Source of the DNA: Streptomyces sp. TN58
GTDB taxonomy: Bacteria > Actinomycetota > Actinomycetes > Streptomycetales > Streptomycetaceae
Length of the DNA stretch: 64,000 bases
Direction of reading: 5' to 3'
Assembly: GCF_001941845.1 (NCBI RefSeq)
Contig: NZ_CP018870.1
Coordinates: 6,982,001-7,046,000, forward strand
Shown here: positions 56,732 to 64,000 of the stretch, one piece after another
How positions within the stretch are numbered: position 1 is the stretch's first letter
Layout: each line of letters starts with the position of its first letter
Notes under the pieces: generated by a model
Seen by the model: the letters and a program-made list of their open reading frames with translations, nothing else
What the model was told of the DNA's origin: nothing
The model's database searches: none
Made by a program: the position numbers and the translations under genes

Positions 56732-58210
56732 ATGAGCTCAGAGGGTGTCGCAGCGGCAGGCCGGCCGCGGGCCAGGACCGCGGCCGGCGTGGTCGAGGGC
56801 CGTACCGGGGCCGGCGGGATCGCGGTCTTCCGGGGCATCCCGTACGCCGCCCCGCCCGTCGGCGCCCTCCGCTTCGCGCCGCCCGCGCCCCCGGCCGCCT
56901 GGGACGGCGTACGCCAGGCCGCGGAATTCGGCCCGACCGCACCGAAAGTGCCCTACCCGGCCACCTTCGCGGCCCTGCTGACCGACCCCGAGATCCCCGG
57001 CGACGACTGCCTCAACGTGAACGTGTGGACCCCCGACCCGGCCCCCGGGGCCGGTCTGCCCGTCATGGTGTGGATCCACGGCGGCGCGCACACCCGCGGC
57101 TCGGCGGCCGTGCCCGTCTACGACGGCACGGCCTTCGCCCGCGACGGCGTCGTGATGGTGTCCTTCAACTTCCGCCTCGGCGTCCTCGGCTACGGGCTCT
57201 TCCCCGACGCTCCCGCCAACCGCGGCCTGCTCGACCAGATCGCCGCCCTCGAATGGGTCCGCGACAACATCGAGGCCTTCGGCGGCGACCCGGCCCGCGT
57301 CACCGTCTTCGGCGAGTCCGCCGGCGCCATCAGCATCGGCGCCCTCCTGGCGGCACCGCGCGCGGCCGGCCTCTTCCACCGGGCGGTCCTGCAGAGCGGA
57401 GCCCCCGAGGCACTGCCGCGCCCCCGGGTACGGGCCATGGTCCGGCGGATGGCCTCCCTGCTGAAGGTGGACGCCACCGCCGCGGCCTTCACCGCCACCC
57501 CGCTGCCCGACCTGATGGCCGCCCAGGCGGCCGTCCTGCGCCGGTCGGGCCCCCTCCTGGGCGGACCCGCCTTCGGCCTGGTCGTCGACCCGGACACCCT
57601 CCCCGCCGACCCGCTCGACGCCCTGACCGACGACACGGACGCCGCCTCCGGCACGGTGCCGCTGCTGTTCGGATGGACCACCGAGGAGTACCGGCTCTGG
57701 CTCGCGCCGACCGGCGGCATGCGGCTGCTCGACCGGATGGGCCCGCTCGCCGTGGCCATGGCCCGCGCCCGCGCGGGCAAGGACCGGGCCGCCGTACGGG
57801 CGCTGCGCACCGCCCTGCCCGGGGCCGGGCCGGCCGAGCTGGCCGGGCAGCTCCTCACCGACCGGCTGCTGCGCGATCCGCTGCGCAGGCTCGCGGGGGC
57901 CCGGCGGGCCGCGCCGAGCCACCTGTACGAGTTCGCCTGGTGCTCGGGCGTCCCGGGCCTCGGCGCCTGCCACGCCCTGGAGCTGGGCTTCGTCTTCGAC
58001 ACGCTGTCCGTGCCCGAGGCCGCGTGGCTGGCCGGGACCGAAGCCCCGCAGGCGCTGGCCGACGAGATGCACGCGGCGTGGGTGCGGTTCGCGACGACGG
58101 GCGACCCGGGCTGGGCGCCCTGGAACGGCGACGGCCCGCCGAAGGTGTTCGGCGGGCCGGAGCGCGATCGGAGGGAGGTGCCGGTGGCTATTCGACCGGT
58201 CCTTCCATGA
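56732..58210 (+). CDS. Type-B carboxylesterase (PnbA-like)
   Basis: A 492-residue carboxylesterase/lipase family member: GGIAVFRGIPYAAPPVGALRF, DCLNVNVWTPD, VMVWIHGGAHTRGSA (oxyanion hole), VVMVSFNFRLGVLGYG, GLLDQIAALEWVRDNIEAFGGDPARVTVFGESAGA with the nucleophile Ser, and CHALELGFVFDTL with the catalytic His. It hydrolyses esters of small acids or p-nitrobenzyl-type substrates. ATG 56732 follows AGGAGGACG. Its 3' end overlaps the convergent esterase gene by 23 bases. Confidence 0.88.
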   Translation: MSSEGVAAAGRPRARTAAGVVEGRTGAGGIAVFRGIPYAAPPVGALRFAPPAPPAAWDGVRQAAEFGPTAPKVPYPATFAALLTDPEIPGDDCLNVNVWTPDPAPGAGLPVMVWIHGGAHTRGSAAVPVYDGTAFARDGVVMVSFNFRLGVLGYGLFPDAPANRGLLDQIAALEWVRDNIEAFGGDPARVTVFGESAGAISIGALLAAPRAAGLFHRAVLQSGAPEALPRPRVRAMVRRMASLLKVDATAAAFTATPLPDLMAAQAAVLRRSGPLLGGPAFGLVVDPDTLPADPLDALTDDTDAASGTVPLLFGWTTEEYRLWLAPTGGMRLLDRMGPLAVAMARARAGKDRAAVRALRTALPGAGPAELAGQLLTDRLLRDPLRRLAGARRAAPSHLYEFAWCSGVPGLGACHALELGFVFDTLSVPEAAWLAGTEAPQALADEMHAAWVRFATTGDPGWAPWNGDGPPKVFGGPERDRREVPVAIRPVLP

Positions 58211-59444
58211 CCTTGCTGATGTACTGGATCGGCCCCTCGCCCATGTTCGGGACGTAGGTCTTGGCGTTGTGCTGCCCGCCCGGTATCACCCGCAGGCTGG
58301 TGTGCACGGGCCCTTTGTTGCCGAAGGTGGCGACGAACTTCTGCACGTCCGGCAGGGTCTTCTTGTTGCTCTCGTTGTCGCCGACCTGGAAGGCGATGTA
58401 GACGTCCGGACCCTTGGTGTCGATGAGGTGCCTGGCCAGCACCTCCGGGTTGTTCTCGGCCTTCTCCTTGTCGTGCCCCTTCCACAGCGAGGAGTCAGGG
58501 ACGATGTCCGGGCCGGAGGCGATCACGGCCTTGAACTTGTCCGGGTGCTTCAGCACTGCCTTCATGCCCGCGAAACCGCCGGTGGAGGAGCCCATGAAGG
58601 CCCAGCCGTCACGGGACTTCACGGTGCGGAAGTTCGCCTTCATCAGGTCGGGGACGTCCTCGGTCAACCAGGTGCCCATCTTCGGCTGGCCGGGTATGTC
58701 GGAGCCGTCCCAGTAGACGCCCTTGTCGTCCGGGCCGGGGTTGAGCACCGGCATGGCCAGCAGGAACGGCTTGCTCTTGCCCTCCGCGTACCACTTGCTG
58801 ATGCTGGTCTGGAGCCCGAGGTCCGTGCCCATCCAGTAGTTGTTCGGGTAGCCGGCGCCGCCCGGGAGGGCGATCAGGACCGGGAAGCCGCTCTTGGCGA
58901 ACTTCGGGTCGTCGTACTCCTTGGGGGCCCAGACCCAGACCTTCCCCTTGAAGCCCGACTTCTTGCCGTCCAGGGTGGTCACGGCCACATGCGTGCCGTC
59001 GGCCAGCGTCATCGAGTTCTTGAAGTCGGCGGCCGGCCCGGTCGGCATCATCATCTTGGAGTTCGCCGGCTGCTGCGCATCCGCGCCGCCCTGGTCCTTG
59101 CCGCCGGACTGCTGTCCGAAGGAGACAGTGGAGCCCTTGTCGGTGAACGGGGGTATCTCGTAGTGGGTCATGACGCCGGCGGCCGTGCCCGCGAGCGCGA
59201 GGAAGCACACCCCGGCGATCAGCCAGCGCCTGCCCCGGCGGCGCGGGCGCCCGGGCGGCTCCTGCTCCCGGTGGCCCTCCGGCTGCTGCCCGTACGGCGC
59301 GGCGCCGTGCTGCTCCTGCCGCGCGTACTGCTCTCCGTACGGCTGCCCGTACTGCTCGCCGTACCGGTCGCCGGAGGGGGGCCGCGGGCCCTGCCCTCCC
59401 GGCCCGTACGGCTGGTGGTGCTGCCCCTCGGGTGCGTACGACAT
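58188..59444 (-). CDS. Membrane-anchored esterase-like alpha/beta hydrolase (antigen 85/EstD type)
   Basis: A 418-residue protein. The first 80 residues are a disordered Gln/Tyr/Gly/Pro-rich arm (PYGQQ, EQYGQPYGEQYARQ), then one membrane helix (WLIAGVCFLALAGTAAGVM) and an outside domain. The latter has WVWAPKEYDDP, PVLIALPGGAGYPNNYWMG and FMGSSTGGFAGMKAVLKHPDKF, the G-S-S-T-G-G nucleophile elbow of the putative esterase/antigen 85 family, and ends with VIPGGQHNAKTYV carrying the His. It should act on an envelope ester, such as an acyl-sugar. ATG 59444 follows GGAGAG. Confidence 0.83.
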   Translation of the reverse strand: MSYAPEGQHHQPYGPGGQGPRPPSGDRYGEQYGQPYGEQYARQEQHGAAPYGQQPEGHREQEPPGRPRRRGRRWLIAGVCFLALAGTAAGVMTHYEIPPFTDKGSTVSFGQQSGGKDQGGADAQQPANSKMMMPTGPAADFKNSMTLADGTHVAVTTLDGKKSGFKGKVWVWAPKEYDDPKFAKSGFPVLIALPGGAGYPNNYWMGTDLGLQTSISKWYAEGKSKPFLLAMPVLNPGPDDKGVYWDGSDIPGQPKMGTWLTEDVPDLMKANFRTVKSRDGWAFMGSSTGGFAGMKAVLKHPDKFKAVIASGPDIVPDSSLWKGHDKEKAENNPEVLARHLIDTKGPDVYIAFQVGDNESNKKTLPDVQKFVATFGNKGPVHTSLRVIPGGQHNAKTYVPNMGEGPIQYISKVMEGPVE

Positions 59445-59707
59445 GTGCGGTGGCTCTCCGGCTGGTGCTGCCCCAGAGGGGCGGGGTGGTCCGACGACTC
59501 GGTTCTTCCGTTCGGAAGATGAACGGAAGTACGTCAGGGTTCCGCACTTTTCCTTCTCTTGGGATTCCCTGGGGCAGCGCATTGCCCGCCGGCCGGCCGC
59601 CATCATCGGCTCCGGATCCGTGGCCGCCCCTACCTGGTACCCGCACCCGCCGCTGGGTAGGGTGCCCCAGCCCCGCTCCCGGAACGCCCACCGCCCGGAG
59701 TCAGCCG

Positions 59708-60736
59708 ATGACCCTGCAGCGCCGGATCCTGATCTTCGCCGCCACCCTCGCCGTGCTCACCGCCGTGGGTCTGACCGCCGTCCTGCGGGCCTCCTCCGCG
59801 GCGGGCGAGAAGGACCGGGCCCCCGCGGACGGCCCGCGGACCGGCCCGGGCGAGGTCTCGCTGGCCCCGGACGCCGGCGGACGGCGGATCGTCTTCCGGA
59901 ACATGGCCTGGGGCCCGCACCGCGACGAGCTCGCCACGGTGCCGGCCGGCGCGCCCGGGAGCGACCGCACCGTGTCCGGGGTCGCCTGCCTGCGCTTCCA
60001 CGCGGCAGGAGGCACGGGCATCTGCCTCCAGGCCGACAAGGGCGCGGTCCAGGACCGCTACCGGGCCGTCGTCCTCGACGCCCGCCTGGAGGAGGTGTCC
60101 GCCCGGCCGCTGGCGGGGATCCCCACCCGGGCCCGGGTGTCGCCCGGCGGGCACCTGGCCGCCTGGACCGTCTTCGTGGGCGGGGACTCGTACGCCGGTA
60201 CGGACTTCTCGACGCGGACCTCGGTGCTCGACCTGCGCACCGGCAGGTTCGACGCCTCGCTGGAGGACTTCACCGTCCACAGGGACGGCAAGCCGTACCG
60301 CAGCGCCGACGTGAACTTCTGGGGCGTCACCTTCGCCGCAGACGAGCGGACCTTCTACGCGACCATGGCGACCGGCGGCCGGACCCACCTCGTCCGCGGG
60401 GATCTGGCCGCGCGCGCCGTGACCACCCTGCGCGAGAACGCCGAGTGCCCCTCCCTGTCACCCGACGGGACCAGGGTGGTGTTCAAGAAGCGGGTGGCGG
60501 GCCGGCCGGCCGAGGCGCCCTGGCGGCTGCACGTCCTGGACCTGGCCTCGGGCGGCGAGACCCCGCTCGCCGAGGAGCGCAGCGTGGACGACCAGGTGGT
60601 GTGGACGGACCGCGGGACCGTCGTCTACTCCCTGCCCGGCGACTTCGGCGCCGACCTGTACTCCGTACCGGCCGACGGGAGCGGTGCCCCCGCCCGGCTG
60701 ATGGACTCGGCCCTGGCCCCGGCCTTCCTCGGATGA
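59708..60736 (+). CDS. TolB-like beta-propeller protein with N-terminal membrane anchor
   Basis: A 342-residue exported or membrane-anchored protein: LQRRILIFAATLAVLTAVGLTAVL is a signal anchor, and the rest is a beta-propeller with repeats of the TolB/WD40-like form (GGRRIVFRNMAWGPHRDEL, SPGGHLAAWTVFV, LSPDGTRVVFKKRV, DDQVVWTDRGTVVYSLPG). Two Cys (VACLRF, GTGICLQ) may pair. Actinobacterial members are linked to lipoprotein or receptor roles; the function is unknown. ATG 59708 follows CGGAG. Confidence 0.78.
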   Translation: MTLQRRILIFAATLAVLTAVGLTAVLRASSAAGEKDRAPADGPRTGPGEVSLAPDAGGRRIVFRNMAWGPHRDELATVPAGAPGSDRTVSGVACLRFHAAGGTGICLQADKGAVQDRYRAVVLDARLEEVSARPLAGIPTRARVSPGGHLAAWTVFVGGDSYAGTDFSTRTSVLDLRTGRFDASLEDFTVHRDGKPYRSADVNFWGVTFAADERTFYATMATGGRTHLVRGDLAARAVTTLRENAECPSLSPDGTRVVFKKRVAGRPAEAPWRLHVLDLASGGETPLAEERSVDDQVVWTDRGTVVYSLPGDFGADLYSVPADGSGAPARLMDSALAPAFLG

Positions 60737-60796
60737 GGACCGGGACAGGCGCGGGACCGGGACCCGGGCGGGGGCAGGACCGTTTCCGTCGATCCC

Positions 60797-61534
60797 TCAG
60801 GCGGGGATGAGGGCCTTGCGGCGGCGCTTGCGCTGCGCCCCCGCCGACAGCCTCAGCTCGATGATCGACCGTACGGCCGGCCACTCCTCGTCGAGGATCG
60901 AGTAGAAGGCAGTGCTGCGGACGGCGCCGTCCAGTCCCCGTGAATGGGCCCGGCGCACTCCTTCGCAGGTGAAGCCGAGACGTTCCATCGCGGCGCGCGA
61001 CCGGCCGTTGCGGGCGTCGGCCCGCAGCGAGATGCGGCGGACGCCCCAGACCTCGAAGGCATGGCGGAGCATGAGCAGCTTCGCCTCGGTGTTGATGCCG
61101 GTGCCCTGGGCGGCCGGCGACAGCCACGTGTTGCCGATCTCGGCGGCATCGGGGACCGCCGTCGCCGGATCACCGAACGGAACGCCCGGCACGGCGGGCC
61201 ACACCAGCGGCCCCTGCCAGTAGTCGAGTTCCAGGAACCGGGTCGAACCGACGACGCGCCCGTCAGCGGCTCTGACGATGGCGAAGGGGAGCGATCGACC
61301 CGCGGCCTGGTCTGCGAGGGCGCGGTCGATGTACTCGTGTGACGCCTGCACCCCATGGGGTACGGGGGTGAAGGCGTAAGTCGTACGATCCTCGGCCCCG
61401 GCCACGGCCAGAGCCTCGGTGTGGTGGGGGGCGAGGGGCTGGAGCCGCACGGTGCGGCCCGCGAGGTGTACGGGTACGGGCACGGAGCCTTCGGTCCTTC
61501 TGGGCGGTGGGGAGGTGGCACAGTCTGCGTCCAT
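60797..61534 (-). CDS. GNAT family N-acetyltransferase (RimJ-like)
   Basis: A 245-residue acetyltransferase of the RimJ/RimL type: VHLAGRTVRLQPLAPHHTEALA, FAIVRAADGRVVGSTRFLELDYWQGPL, IGNTWLSPAAQGTGINTEAKLLMLRHAFEVWGVRRISLRADARNGRSRAAMERLGFTCEGVRR with the QGTG acetyl-CoA site. The tail is basic (QRKRRRKALIPA). It may acetylate ribosomal proteins or small amines. ATG 61534 follows GGGGGG. Divergent from an alpha/beta hydrolase gene 89 bases away. Confidence 0.88.
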   Translation of the reverse strand: MDADCATSPPPRRTEGSVPVPVHLAGRTVRLQPLAPHHTEALAVAGAEDRTTYAFTPVPHGVQASHEYIDRALADQAAGRSLPFAIVRAADGRVVGSTRFLELDYWQGPLVWPAVPGVPFGDPATAVPDAAEIGNTWLSPAAQGTGINTEAKLLMLRHAFEVWGVRRISLRADARNGRSRAAMERLGFTCEGVRRAHSRGLDGAVRSTAFYSILDEEWPAVRSIIELRLSAGAQRKRRRKALIPA

Positions 61535-61623
61535 GACGTCGCCCCCCGTGCAAAACACGAGTGAAAGACGACCGGCTGTCTGGTGAACGCGGGTGGCTCA
61601 ATGTAGCCCCTTAAAGTCCTCTC

Positions 61624-62424
61624 ATGAAGCCCCAATTTGGCAATGGTGTGACGCTGGTTTCCGACGACTCGGGTCCCCGCCACGGAGCGCCCGTGATCCT
61701 CGTCCACGGGCATCCCTTCAACCGCACCATGTGGGCCCCGCAGACAGCTGCGCTCACAGCCGCCGGATACCGCGTGATCACCCCTGACCTGCGAGGATAC
61801 GGAGACAGCCCGGTGTTGCCGGGCAAGGTGACGCTCGCCGACCACGCCGACGACATCGCCGCCCTCCTGGACGGACTGGGCCTCGAACAGGTGGTCGTCG
61901 GCGGTGTGTCCATGGGCGGTCAGATCGCGATGGAGATCCGGCTGCGCCACCCGGGTCTGGTACGGGCCCTGGTGCTGTCCGACACCTCCCCGGCGCCCGA
62001 GACGGAAGCCGGGGCGAAACTCCGCAGGGAGACCGCCGACCGACTGGTCGCCGAGGGCATGCGGCCCTACGCCGGCGAGGTGATCGACAAGATGCTGGCG
62101 CCCTACAACGTGACCGGCATGCCCGAGGTCGCCGCACGGGTCACGGCCATGATGTGCGCGACCGACCCCGAGGGTGCGGCCGCCGCCCAGCGCGGGCGGG
62201 CCGAGCGCCCCGACTACCGCCCCGTGCTCGCCTCGGCCGCCGAGCCCTGCCTGGTCCTGGTCGGCGCCGACGACGTCTACACCCCGGTCGCGGAGGCCCA
62301 GGCCCTGCACGCGCTGCTGCCGCACTCGGTGCTCACCGTCATCGAGGGGGCCGGCCACCTGCCGGGCGTGGAACAGCCGGAAGCCTTCAACCGGGCGCTG
62401 CTGGACTTCCTCGCCGGGCTCTGA
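61624..62424 (+). CDS. Alpha/beta hydrolase
   Basis: A 266-residue alpha/beta hydrolase: VILVHGHPFNRTMWAPQTAAL (oxyanion HGxP), ITPDLRGYGDSP, VVVGGVSMGGQIAMEI with nucleophile Ser, LVLVGADDVYTPV with Asp, and VIEGAGHLPGVEQP with His. It resembles haloperoxidase- and epoxide hydrolase-like members, but the substrate is unknown. A TAAAGT box ends 6 bases before ATG 61624, and no ribosome site is seen: probable leaderless mRNA. Confidence 0.87.
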   Translation: MKPQFGNGVTLVSDDSGPRHGAPVILVHGHPFNRTMWAPQTAALTAAGYRVITPDLRGYGDSPVLPGKVTLADHADDIAALLDGLGLEQVVVGGVSMGGQIAMEIRLRHPGLVRALVLSDTSPAPETEAGAKLRRETADRLVAEGMRPYAGEVIDKMLAPYNVTGMPEVAARVTAMMCATDPEGAAAAQRGRAERPDYRPVLASAAEPCLVLVGADDVYTPVAEAQALHALLPHSVLTVIEGAGHLPGVEQPEAFNRALLDFLAGL

Positions 62425-62481
62425 GCCGGGATGGCGTGAGCACGTCCAAGCGCGGGCCGCGGTACTGAGATCATTCCGGGT

Positions 62482-63159
62482 ATGGACGACGTACTGCGGC
62501 GACTGGCCGCCGTGGGCCCCTTCTTCACCGTGCCGTACGGGCCGGAGCCGCCCGGGCCCGGCTTCCGGCCGCTCGCCGAGCTGTACGGCGCGCAGCTCGC
62601 GCCCTACGTCGCCGAGGTGGGCCGCCGGATCGGCAGCGGACCGGGCAGGGTGGCCGCCTCGACCGCCCAGTTCGGGATCGCCTCCCGGCTCTGGTCGGTC
62701 GGGCTGGGGTGCGCGGCGCTGGCCGGACGGGTACCGGACCTGGCGGCCGACCGGGTGTGGTGGCGGCTGCCCGACGGGGGCTCGCTCCAGCTGTGGCTGC
62801 CCGAGCCCGCAGCCCGCCCGGCCGAAGGCCTCGGGGAGTCGGTCCTGGGAAACCTGGCCCTGCTGGAGACCGCTCTGCGGGAGCGGTACGGGGTCTCCCC
62901 GACGGTCCTGCGCGGGAACGCCGCGTCCGGGCTGGTCGGCGCGCTGCGGGTGCTCGTCGACCGGGTTCCGGGCGGCGCGGCCGTCGACCTGGCCGGCACC
63001 CTGCTCGCCGAGGACGGCGCTCTCGCGGGTACTGGGACGTTCATCCACGAGGAGGGGCTCGGCGTGGCCTTCGTACGGCGCAGCTGCTGCCTCTACTACC
63101 GCGTCCCCGGCGGCGGCCTGTGCGGCGACTGCGTGCTGCGTACCCGGCGCGGCACCTGA
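62482..63159 (+). CDS. FhuF-like (2Fe-2S) ferric reductase family protein
   Basis: A 225-residue protein with four Cys at its end in the pattern CC-x10-C-x2-C (SCCLYYRVPGGGLCGDCVLR), typical of the FhuF C-terminal iron-sulphur domain. Such proteins bind a [2Fe-2S] cluster and reduce ferric siderophores inside the cell. The remaining part (GGGLCG preceded by HEEGLGVAFVRRS and GNAASGLVGALRVL) fits the family. No siderophore transport genes are adjacent. A short hairpin follows the gene (63202-63208, 63211-63217). Confidence 0.85.
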   Translation: MDDVLRRLAAVGPFFTVPYGPEPPGPGFRPLAELYGAQLAPYVAEVGRRIGSGPGRVAASTAQFGIASRLWSVGLGCAALAGRVPDLAADRVWWRLPDGGSLQLWLPEPAARPAEGLGESVLGNLALLETALRERYGVSPTVLRGNAASGLVGALRVLVDRVPGGAAVDLAGTLLAEDGALAGTGTFIHEEGLGVAFVRRSCCLYYRVPGGGLCGDCVLRTRRGT

Positions 63160-63237
63160 GGCGGCGGCAAGCCCGTTCGGAGCAGGCGAGGGCGCGGCAC
63201 ACCCCCGCGTGCGGGGGCCCGTCGTAGCGTCCCCTGC

Positions 63238-64000
63238 ATGACCGCAAGCACACCGCACCAGCCCGCTTCCCTGACCCGCCGCGCCGCGCTGACCGGTCTC
63301 GCCGCGGGAGCCGGCGCGCTCGCCGTCGGGAGTACCGCCTGCACCGCGGCGGCCGTGCCCACACCGTCCGCGACGGACGCGACAGCCGCCGAACCGGCGC
63401 CCGGTGCGATGAAGCTCTTCGCCGATCCCGGCTTCAACTTCGCGGGACTTCTCGCGCTCGGAGCCGCCGGCATGCGCGCCTCCGAGGTCGGCGAGGTGCT
63501 GACCGCGGTCAACGCCGTCAACGCCGCGGGCCTGTCCGAGCAGACCTACACCGACACCTTCCGGTCCTGGGGCGACAGGCTCTCCGCGCCGCCGGCCGCC
63601 GGCCGCGACGGCGGCGGGACACCGTCGCAGACCCGCCGCTTCCGCTCGCTGCGCGCCGCCCAGTACTACGCCCAGGCGCTGTTCTACGTCCTCGGCACCG
63701 ACCGGCCCGGCGACGAGGAGGCGGTCTACCGGCAGGGACGCGAGGCCTGGGACACCTTCGCCCGCCTGTGCACGCCGGCCGCCGTCACCGCCCGGGTGCC
63801 GTGGGGGAAGACCCGCCTGCCGCTGTGGTTCTTCCGCCCGGACGGTCCCGCGGAGCGCCGCCCCACCGTCATCCTCACCAACGGCAGTGACGGGCAGAAC
63901 CTGGACATGTGGACCTACGGCGTGTCCGCGGCCCTCGACCGCGGCTGGAACGCCCTGGTCTACGACGGCCCCGGTCAGGGGCAGTTGCTGTTCGTGGAGG
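63238..64000 (+). CDS. Tat-exported alpha/beta hydrolase, N-terminal part (3' end outside window)
   Basis: The frame is open to the window edge (254 codons). The N-terminus SLTRRAALTGLAAGAGALAVGSTACTA has a twin-arginine signal and a Cys that could serve a lipobox. The mature part LFADPGFNFAGLLALGAAG, RVPWGKTRLPLWFFRPDGPAERRPTVILTNGSDGQNLDMWTYGVSAALDRGWNALVYDGPGQG resembles the alpha/beta hydrolases related to 2,6-dihydropseudooxynicotine hydrolase and FrsA, in which the nucleophile Ser comes later. TAGCGT ends 7 bases before ATG 63238, so the message is probably leaderless. Confidence 0.8.
   Translation, partial: MTASTPHQPASLTRRAALTGLAAGAGALAVGSTACTAAAVPTPSATDATAAEPAPGAMKLFADPGFNFAGLLALGAAGMRASEVGEVLTAVNAVNAAGLSEQTYTDTFRSWGDRLSAPPAAGRDGGGTPSQTRRFRSLRAAQYYAQALFYVLGTDRPGDEEAVYRQGREAWDTFARLCTPAAVTARVPWGKTRLPLWFFRPDGPAERRPTVILTNGSDGQNLDMWTYGVSAALDRGWNALVYDGPGQGQLLFVE

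Noticed and set aside
1..64000. tRNA, rRNA or phage/integrative element genes
   Set aside because: I saw no tRNA-like cloverleaf, rRNA sequence, integrase, capsid or plasmid transfer genes; apart from the IS and the MITE-like repeat the window looks like ordinary chromosome.

Overview
The window is high-GC, almost fully coding actinobacterial DNA, and I read it as Streptomyces. The markers are two short chaplins, a melC1/melC2 tyrosinase pair, a mycothiol-dependent dehydrogenase, a sortase-type LAxTG surface protein, a GlxA-type copper radical oxidase, many GTG starts, and many genes with a TAnnnT box about 6-8 nt before the start codon (probable leaderless transcripts). Nearly every feature is a chromosomal gene. 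One IS982-like insertion sequence and one MITE-like repeat are the only clear mobile or repeat DNA.

Layout. 1-9.7 kb: the 3' end of glxA with a strong terminator, a BrkB/YihY membrane protein, a large MalT/LuxR-type regulator, two small proteins, a chaplin, a hypothetical protein, a secreted GH18 chitinase with CBM2 (minus strand), and a small secreted protein. 9.9-16.4 kb: two VOC proteins, a membrane SpoIIE-type phosphatase, a LysR effector-domain protein without HTH facing a DUF5997 gene, a YdeI-like protein, DoxX, a TDT transporter and an atypical SDR. 16.5-19.2 kb: a 787-residue RNA-repair enzyme (T4 Rnl1-like ligase fused to T4 Pnkp-like kinase/phosphatase), followed by a NYN/PIN-like small protein. 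19.3-23.4 kb: an SH3-like secreted protein with hexapeptide repeats, YbjQ, a methyltransferase, and a LAxTG surface protein/ECF sigma/membrane anti-sigma set. 23-27 kb: MarR facing an MFS exporter and an HbpS/GlcG-like protein, then a GH20 lipoprotein. 27-38 kb: DUF3040, secreted endonuclease I, glutamate-type binding lipoprotein, an unknown protein plus TerD, TetR facing a PAP2/DMT pair, RraA, a PNGase A-like secreted protein and a transmembrane Ser/Thr kinase. 38.4-39.4 kb: the IS982 element. 39.4-50 kb: LysM transglycosylase, DapA-like lyase facing LysR, MscR, S33 peptidase, MBL hydrolase facing PIG-L deacetylase, enoyl-CoA hydratase, MITE, SDR and an HAF-like secreted protein. 50.2-53.6 kb: a translationally coupled quinone reductase plus two acyl-CoA dehydrogenases. 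53.6-64 kb: a decayed secreted-protein 5' end, GNAT, melC1-melC2, second chaplin, two esterases, a TolB-like protein, GNAT, alpha/beta hydrolases and an FhuF-like 2Fe-2S protein.

How they work together. Several groups look like functional units: chitin/GlcNAc polymer degradation by secreted GH18 and GH20; surface and aerial-growth functions (GlxA, chaplins, LAxTG protein with its sigma/anti-sigma pair); a fatty or organic acid oxidation operon behind a palindromic operator; and copper enzymes (GlxA, tyrosinase). The most unusual content is the single-chain RNA ligase-kinase-phosphatase and its nuclease-fold neighbour. All calls come from reading the sequence, with no database search; start codons are chosen from visible ribosome-binding sites or -10 boxes and are less certain than stops.
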